DNA of 64,000 bases from Bacillus sp. N13C7 (GTDB taxonomy: Bacteria > Bacillota > Bacilli > Bacillales > Bacillaceae): NCBI RefSeq assembly GCF_026790065.1, contig NZ_JALAMO010000024.1:1-64000 (forward strand), in the 5' to 3' direction. Shown here in pieces: positions 58,821 to 64,000 of this stretch (its first letter is position 1; every line of letters starts with the position of its first letter). The notes beneath the pieces were generated by a model. The model had not been told where the DNA came from. It did no database searches and saw nothing but the letters and a program-made list of their open reading frames with translations. The position numbers and the translations under genes were made by a program.

Positions 58821-59018
58821 TATAATAGAAGAAAAAGGGAGAACCGGCCCTGCGGCCGGCTCAAAGAAGAAGACGTCATTGATAAAGACGCACTCCGGTG
58901 GGGGGAGGTTTCAATAAAGTTATCTTTTTTAAAAAAAGTTGACCAGCATGACAAAAGATAAACAATTGGCGGATAAAGGTGAAACATGTGTTTTTTTTCT
59001 AAACCTTTATTTTTTTTA
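58821..59018 (+). ncRNA. Candidate short transcript between trnY and walR
   Basis: An extended -10 (TGT-TATAAT, 58821-58826) has no good -35. It is followed by a GC-rich hairpin ACCGGCC / GGCCGGC (about 58843-58860). A terminator-like structure, ATAAAGGT (58973-58980) with ACCTTTAT (59003-59010) and a T run, ends it at about 59018. That would give an RNA of roughly 180 nt and stop before the walR promoter. No convincing gene lies inside. The stretch 58791-59136 holds nothing else. Confidence 0.4.
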
Positions 59019-59037
59019 TCTTTTGACCTTAAACCGT

Positions 59038-59043
59038 TATAAT
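59038..59043 (+). promoter_or_regulatory. Probable walR -10 element
   Basis: Perfect TATAAT at 59038-59043, 94 bp before walR. A TTGACC lies only 9 bp upstream, which is too close to be its -35; TTTATC at 59015-59020 is the sequence at the right distance. The promoter is therefore approximate. Confidence 0.45.
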
Positions 59044-59136
59044 AGACAAGGACCCATTGTTTACATGGGCCATAAGTGATGAAACGAATGTTATATAGAT
59101 GAAATGAAGTTATTCGGCAGGAGGAAAATCAAAATG

Positions 59137-59844
59137 ATGGATAAAAAGATCCTTGTAGTAGATGATGAAAAACCGATTGCAGATATATTGGAATTTAACT
59201 TAAGAAAAGAGGGCTATGAAGTACACTGTGCCCACGACGGAAATGAAGCCGTTGAAATGGTAGAAGAGCTTCAGCCTGATTTAATTCTTTTAGATATTAT
59301 GCTTCCTAATAAGGACGGCGTTGAAGTGTGCCGTGAAGTCAGAAAGAAATACGATATGCCGATCATTATGCTGACGGCTAAGGATTCAGAAATTGACAAG
59401 GTCATCGGGCTTGAAATCGGTGCTGATGACTATGTCACCAAACCATTTAGCACACGCGAGCTTCTGGCACGTGTAAAAGCAAACCTGCGCCGCCAGCTGA
59501 CAACAGCGCCTGCGGAGGAAGAGTCGTCTTCTAACGAGATTCATATCGGCTCTCTCGTCATCTTCCCTGACGCGTACGTCGTATCTAAACGGGATGAAAC
59601 AATTGAATTGACTCATCGTGAGTTCGAGTTGCTTCATTATTTAGCGAAACATATTGGACAAGTAATGACACGTGAACATTTGCTTCAAACCGTTTGGGGC
59701 TATGATTACTTTGGTGATGTCAGAACGGTTGACGTAACAGTCCGCCGGCTTCGTGAAAAAATCGAGGACAACCCAAGCCATCCAAATTGGATCGTCACAC
59801 GCCGCGGCGTAGGTTATTACTTGAGAAACCCAGAACAGGACTAA
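59137..59844 (+). CDS. walR: Response regulator WalR (YycF)
   Basis: 235-aa OmpR-type response regulator, essential in Bacillus, controlling cell-wall hydrolase genes. Receiver domain with DDEKP (Asp pair 9-10), phospho-acceptor Asp53 in [11 protein letters not shown], and conserved Lys in YVTKPFS near 102; winged-helix DNA-binding domain from about residue 132 ([26 protein letters not shown]). ATG 59137 or 59134 follows AGGAGGAAAATC. First gene of walRKHI(J). Confidence 0.98.
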   Translation: MDKKILVVDDEKPIADILEFNLRKEGYEVHCAHDGNEAVEMVEELQPDLILLDIMLPNKDGVEVCREVRKKYDMPIIMLTAKDSEIDKVIGLEIGADDYVTKPFSTRELLARVKANLRRQLTTAPAEEESSSNEIHIGSLVIFPDAYVVSKRDETIELTHREFELLHYLAKHIGQVMTREHLLQTVWGYDYFGDVRTVDVTVRRLREKIEDNPSHPNWIVTRRGVGYYLRNPEQD

Positions 59845-59851
59845 TGCCCAT

Positions 59852-61687
59852 ATGAATAAGGTTGGTTTTTTTCGGTCGATCCAATTTAAGATTACCTTGA
59901 TTTATGTGCTTTTGATTATTATTGCCATGCAAATCATTGGTGTGTATTTTGTCAATCAGGTAGAGAAGTCGCTGATCAATTCTTATGAACAATCGCTGAA
60001 TCAGCGAATCGACAACCTTTCTTACTATATCGAACAAGAATATAAAAGCGATAACGACAGCACCGTCATCAAGGATGACGTCAGCCGTATTTTGAATGAC
60101 TTCACAAAAAGTGATGAGGTCCGGGAAATTAGTTTTGTAGATAAAAGCTATGAAGTCGTCGGTTCTTCTAAGCCGTATGGTGAGGAAGTGGCAGGCAAAC
60201 AAACAACCGATCTGATCTTTAAAAGAATTTTTTCTACCAAACAATCGTATTTAAGAAAATATTATGACCCGAAAAGCAAAATCAGAGTTCTCATTTCCGC
60301 GAAGCCCGTCATGACAGAAAACCAAGAGGTTGTCGGCGCGATCTATGTTGTCGCGAGCATGGAAGATGTCTTTAATCAAATGAAGACGATTAACACGATT
60401 CTGGCGTCCGGCACAGGTTTGGCACTCGTTTTGACGGCCCTTCTCGGTATTTTTCTTGCAAGAACCATTACCCACCCGCTTTCAGATATGAGGAAACAGG
60501 CGATGGAGCTCGCCAAAGGGAATTTCTCGAGGAAGGTTAAAAAGTACGGGCATGATGAAATTGGGCAGCTCGCCACGACGTTTAATCACTTAACGAGAGA
60601 GCTTGAGGATGCCCAGGCGATGACTGAAGGAGAGCGTCGAAAGCTCGCCTCTGTCATTGCCTATATGACAGACGGCGTTATCGCCACAAATCGAAACGGA
60701 GCTATTATCCTCTTAAACAGCCCGGCGCTGGAGCTGTTGAACGTTTCACGTGAAACAGCCTTAGAAATGCCGATTACGAGCTTGCTGGGGATTCAAGAGA
60801 ATTATACTTTTGAAGATTTAGTGGAGCAGCAGGATTCTATGTTGCTTGAAATTGAGCGCGATGATCAATTAACGGTGCTTCGCGTGAATTTCTCTGTGAT
60901 TCAAAGGGAGCATGGCAAAATTGATGGTTTAATCGCTGTCATTTATGATGTAACCGAGCAAGAGAAAATGGATCAGGAACGCAGGGAATTCGTTGCGAAT
61001 GTATCACACGAGCTGCGGACGCCGCTTACGACAATGCGGAGTTATTTGGAGGCGTTAGCTGAAGGCGCGTGGGAAAATAAAGACATTGCCCCGCGTTTCT
61101 TAATGGTGACGCAAAATGAAACAGAGCGAATGATCCGGCTTGTGAATGACCTGCTTCAGCTATCGAAATTTGACAGCAAGGACTATCAATTCAACCGGGA
61201 ATGGATTCAAATCGTCCGATTTATGTCGCTTATTATTGACCGTTTTGAAATGACAAAAGAACAGCATGTGGAATTTATCCGCAATCTGCCGGACAGAAAT
61301 CTGTACGTCGAGATTGATCAGGATAAAATTACGCAGGTGCTCGATAACATTATTTCCAACGCTTTAAAATACTCACCGGAGGGCGGACATGTCACGTTCT
61401 CCATTGATGTAAATGAAGAAGAAGAGCTTCTCTATATCAGCGTCAAGGATGAAGGGATCGGAATTCCGAAAAAGGATGTCGAAAAAGTCTTTGACCGCTT
61501 CTACAGGGTTGATAAAGCGAGAACGAGAAAGCTTGGCGGCACCGGCCTGGGGCTGGCGATTGCCAGAGAAATGGTTCAAGCGCACGGCGGAGATATTTGG
61601 GCAGACAGCATAGAAGGAAAAGGCACGACGATTACATTTACTCTTCCATATAAAGAGGAACAAGAGGATGATTGGGATGAAGCGTGA
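59852..61687 (+). CDS. walK: Sensor histidine kinase WalK (YycG)
   Basis: 611-aa essential sensor kinase. Two membrane segments (about 9-32 and 183-203) flank an extracellular PAS-like sensor; HAMP about 204-256; cytoplasmic PAS about 265-370; phospho-acceptor His near 391 in NVSHELRTPLTTM; ATPase domain with DNIISNALKYSPEGG (N box), VKDEGIGIPK (G1) and GGTGLGLAIA (G2). A parS site is inside the PAS-coding part. Stop overlaps walH by 11 bases. AGGA lies upstream of ATG 59852. Confidence 0.98.
   Translation: MNKVGFFRSIQFKITLIYVLLIIIAMQIIGVYFVNQVEKSLINSYEQSLNQRIDNLSYYIEQEYKSDNDSTVIKDDVSRILNDFTKSDEVREISFVDKSYEVVGSSKPYGEEVAGKQTTDLIFKRIFSTKQSYLRKYYDPKSKIRVLISAKPVMTENQEVVGAIYVVASMEDVFNQMKTINTILASGTGLALVLTALLGIFLARTITHPLSDMRKQAMELAKGNFSRKVKKYGHDEIGQLATTFNHLTRELEDAQAMTEGERRKLASVIAYMTDGVIATNRNGAIILLNSPALELLNVSRETALEMPITSLLGIQENYTFEDLVEQQDSMLLEIERDDQLTVLRVNFSVIQREHGKIDGLIAVIYDVTEQEKMDQERREFVANVSHELRTPLTTMRSYLEALAEGAWENKDIAPRFLMVTQNETERMIRLVNDLLQLSKFDSKDYQFNREWIQIVRFMSLIIDRFEMTKEQHVEFIRNLPDRNLYVEIDQDKITQVLDNIISNALKYSPEGGHVTFSIDVNEEEELLYISVKDEGIGIPKKDVEKVFDRFYRVDKARTRKLGGTGLGLAIAREMVQAHGGDIWADSIEGKGTTITFTLPYKEEQEDDWDEA
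60742..60757. other. parS: parS-like site within walK
   Basis: CGTTTCACGTGAAACA, two differences from TGTTCCACGTGAAACA (C for T at 1, T for C at 5); position 5 is tolerant in known sites. It is translated as NVSRET in the PAS domain. A parS is known in walK (yycG) of B. subtilis. Confidence 0.85.
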
Positions 61688-63044
61688 AAATATAAAAACG
61701 ATATTACTTACGGTACTCGTCGTCATCAGTCTTGTTTTTACGTGGGGGATATGGACGTTCCAGCCAAACTTTTCTGAAGGCTCATCAACAACAGAGTCTA
61801 CTGTGCGTGAGAAGCATAAAATCGAAAAAAACACCCAAAAGCTGTCTGAAACGGTGAGGCCGAGGGAAATGTTTATCCATGATGACGGCGCTCATTATAA
61901 AGTGGATAATGAAGCCCTCTATGAAGAAGTCTGGTCTGACTTGCCGCATTGGGATGTAAAAGGAATTAAAGATATTTCTGATCAGTATGACAAGGCTGGA
62001 TTCAAGAGCTGGTTTTATGGCATGGGCGGTTCTGAAGCTAAGCTTGACTTGCAATTCAGTGATACGATTCCTATTGATATTTTTCAAACGCTGTTTAAAT
62101 GGTCGAATCAGTCATTCGAATATAGTTCGTTTGATCATATTCTGATTCCGTTTAATGAAACCAAAGCGAACAAGAAAATTTATCTGGTGTCTTATAGCAA
62201 ACAGCTCATTCTGGAAGTGACCGTTGAGTCGGCAAACTACCGGAACATTATGAACGACATGAAAAACAGGCAATCAAACTTGCCGGCGTACAGCTTGTTC
62301 TCCATCGGTTCAAAGAAAGAGTTCCTGCTGCCGAACAAACCGCTTACGATGGATAAAAAAGAGTTTGTCACAGAATCGATTAAAACGAACACCTTTAAGC
62401 AGGCTTTGTTCAGTGATCCGAGCATTGTAAGAGAAGATTCGAATTACAACAACAGAAATGTGCTGACAGATGGGATTAGCCGTTTAGATGTGAATTTAAG
62501 CCAGCGCCAGGTGCAATTTCAGCAGCGCAATTTAGTCCAGAGCACATCCTATCAAACAGGTGAATTAATCAAAAAGAGCCAAAAATACCTTGAGGATACG
62601 GGAAGCTGGACGGATCATTATCAATTTTTCAATATCAATGACAGCCAGCAGCTGAGCTTCTATATCTATATGGATCAGATGCCGGTCATTAACAGCACGG
62701 CCAAGCCGTTCGGAGCAACATCAGCGATTACGTTGCAATGGGCGAATGATGATATTCTCAGCTATAAGCGGCCGAATTACAGTCTCGGGACAAACCCGAT
62801 TAAAACAAGTGAGACAGAGCTGATGAGCGGCAGCGAAGTGAAGATGCTGCTTTCTAAACAAACCGCTTATGATACGGATAAAATTGATCAGATCTTCCTT
62901 GCTTACCAATTGGTATCAACATCAACCAACGATGATCCTCTTGTTGAACTGGAACCGGTCTGGGCGATGAAAGTAAATGGAAAAATTGTGCCGATCACAA
63001 AGGATTTATTGATGAAGGAGGGGGCAAACAGTGGAGTGGAATAA
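61677..63044 (+). CDS. walH: WalK regulatory protein WalH (YycH)
   Basis: 455-aa membrane-anchored extracytoplasmic protein that with WalI restrains WalK. One N-terminal helix ([18 protein letters not shown], residues about 9-26), then an extracellular domain of mixed beta structure. ATG 61677 starts inside the walK end (11-base overlap); a longer in-frame start three codons upstream is not needed. Coupled to walI, whose GTG start lies within the last codons. Confidence 0.93.
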   Translation: MKRENIKTILLTVLVVISLVFTWGIWTFQPNFSEGSSTTESTVREKHKIEKNTQKLSETVRPREMFIHDDGAHYKVDNEALYEEVWSDLPHWDVKGIKDISDQYDKAGFKSWFYGMGGSEAKLDLQFSDTIPIDIFQTLFKWSNQSFEYSSFDHILIPFNETKANKKIYLVSYSKQLILEVTVESANYRNIMNDMKNRQSNLPAYSLFSIGSKKEFLLPNKPLTMDKKEFVTESIKTNTFKQALFSDPSIVREDSNYNNRNVLTDGISRLDVNLSQRQVQFQQRNLVQSTSYQTGELIKKSQKYLEDTGSWTDHYQFFNINDSQQLSFYIYMDQMPVINSTAKPFGATSAITLQWANDDILSYKRPNYSLGTNPIKTSETELMSGSEVKMLLSKQTAYDTDKIDQIFLAYQLVSTSTNDDPLVELEPVWAMKVNGKIVPITKDLLMKEGANSGVE

Positions 63045-63873
63045 GACAAAATCAATCTTCATCGTTGCCTTCCTCATCTTAGATATTTTCTTAGGCTATC
63101 AGTTTTTTCAAAAATGGCAGGCGACCAGCAAGGAATATGAGGTCATTAAAAATGATGTCGAGCATGATATGAAGGCCGACCATATCACGTATGAGGGCCT
63201 GAATAAGGAAGCAACAGAAGGCTATCGGATCACAGCAAATCAAAAGGCCTTCACCAAGGAGGAAATTGAGGGGCTGAAGGATCAAAAGCCTTTGATGGAC
63301 ATGCCTAGTGATAATCATAAAGTAACGAGCCTGAAAATGAAGTTCACGAATCCGATCGCCCTATCCAAGAAAAATATCGAGGACGATGCCCAGGCGCTTG
63401 TTTCTTCGAAAATCCAAGATGGCGAAAAATATAAGCTTTGGAAGGTTGATAAATCAAAGAAAGAAATTATTTTCTTCCAAACATATGAAGGCCATTATAT
63501 TTATCAGAAGACCGACAATTCCTCGAACATGATCGGGCAAGTGGTCTTGCACTTAAACGGTAAAAACGAGGTTGTGTCGTACGACCAAACAACGCTCGAA
63601 ACCTTTAAGCAAATCCAGAAAGAAAGCTTAATCACTGAAATGGATGCGGTTGAGCTATTGTACTATCAAAATCAATTAAAAGAATACAGCACTGTAAAGA
63701 GCTGCAAATTCGGCTACGTAGCACAATATCCGCTGACAAGTACGCAGGTGCTGGCACCGGTATGGAGAATTACGGTCGAGTACGATAAAAAAGTGAACGG
63801 TGAGAAAAAGACAGTGCAAGAGTATTTTACTGTGAATGCTTTGGAGAGTACGATTTTAGATACAGATCAATGA
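63031..63873 (+). CDS. walI: WalK regulatory protein WalI (YycI)
   Basis: 280-aa membrane-anchored partner of WalH: helix [18 protein letters not shown] at residues about 9-26, then an extracellular YycH-like domain ending [19 protein letters not shown] 63031 follows GAAGGAGGGGG and overlaps walH by 14 bases. The pair inhibits WalK in the membrane in B. subtilis. Confidence 0.93.
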   Translation: MEWNKTKSIFIVAFLILDIFLGYQFFQKWQATSKEYEVIKNDVEHDMKADHITYEGLNKEATEGYRITANQKAFTKEEIEGLKDQKPLMDMPSDNHKVTSLKMKFTNPIALSKKNIEDDAQALVSSKIQDGEKYKLWKVDKSKKEIIFFQTYEGHYIYQKTDNSSNMIGQVVLHLNGKNEVVSYDQTTLETFKQIQKESLITEMDAVELLYYQNQLKEYSTVKSCKFGYVAQYPLTSTQVLAPVWRITVEYDKKVNGEKKTVQEYFTVNALESTILDTDQ

Positions 63874-63894
63874 AAATAATGGAGTGAGACAGAC

Positions 63895-64000
63895 ATGAGC
63901 TTGCAATTTAGCGTACTTGCGAGCGGGAGTACGGGAAATGCGTTTTACCTCGAAACAGAGGATCACGCATTTTTAGTGGACGCCGGTTTGAGCGGGAAAG
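63895..64000 (+). CDS. walJ: WalJ (YycJ), metallo-beta-lactamase-fold nuclease, partial
   Basis: Only the first 35 codons are in the window: [20 protein letters not shown] and then [10 protein letters not shown], the N-terminal strands of the YycJ/WalJ family (metallo-beta-lactamase-fold nuclease, coordinating division and replication or mismatch repair in relatives). The metal-binding motif lies beyond the edge. ATG 63895 follows GGAGTGAG, 21 bp after walI, so it continues the operon. Confidence 0.93.

Noticed and set aside
59023..59043. TTGACC and TATAAT as a walR promoter pair
   Set aside because: The spacing is only 9 bp, too short for a sigma-A promoter; only the -10 was retained.

Overview
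This window is about 64 kb around the chromosomal replication origin of a Bacillus subtilis-group bacterium. It is written so that the dnaA-dnaN-recF-gyrB-gyrA arm lies on the minus strand at the left and the rpmH arm runs to the right. The evidence is the gene order (rpmH, rnpA, spoIIIJ, jag, mnmE, mnmG, rsmG, noc, yyaB, soj, spo0J), protein lengths equal to those of B. subtilis genes, the Lys-Glu-Asp-Phe tRNA cluster before walRKHI, several TTG and GTG starts behind strong Shine-Dalgarno sites, and sporulation genes (spoIIIJ, cotF, yyaC). Species is not assigned. The accessory region differs from the B. subtilis 168 layout as I remember it.

Layout. 1-209: tandem rRNA promoters and pre-16S leader (reading left, the rRNA itself lies outside) and the gyrA terminator. 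210-9259 (minus): gyrA, gyrB, remB, recF, rlbA, dnaN, dnaA. The bipartite origin consists of a DnaA-box and unwinding region between dnaA and dnaN (about 7741-7892) and DnaA boxes upstream of dnaA (about 9412-9675). 9811-19720 (plus): ribosomal protein L34, RNase P protein, membrane insertase, RNA-binding Jag, the tRNA-modification pair mnmE/mnmG, the 16S methylase rsmG, nucleoid occlusion factor noc, and soj/spo0J with parS. 19759-28947: yyaC, yyaD, yyzM, yyaE, ychF, the rpsF-ssbA-rpsR operon with its S6:S18 leader, exoA, ccpB and yyaH.

29021-46674 is the accessory part: transporters, regulators (MarR, two HxlR, LysR), acetyltransferases, a metallo-hydrolase, a pentapeptide protein, an Mn2+ riboswitch in front of a small cationic ORF and the lipoprotein yybP, ppaC, yybR and cotF. 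It shows clear decay: a frameshifted acetyltransferase joined to the tail of a MocR-type regulator (33802-34294), a broken LysR C-terminus (36213-36500), and a yybH lacking its N-terminal part.

46901-64000 returns to core genes: yybS, gdpP (c-di-AMP phosphodiesterase), rplI, yycA-yycE, the replicative helicase dnaC, PurR-controlled purA, four tRNAs, and the essential walRKHI(J) cell-wall signalling operon, cut by the window end in walJ. A possible short RNA unit lies between the tRNAs and walR. Three parS sites (in spo0J, between cotF and yybS, in walK) mark the region as a ParB loading zone. I found no insertion sequence, prophage or CRISPR array. The least-explained items are the small ORFs, leader RNAs and gene remnants listed as findings.
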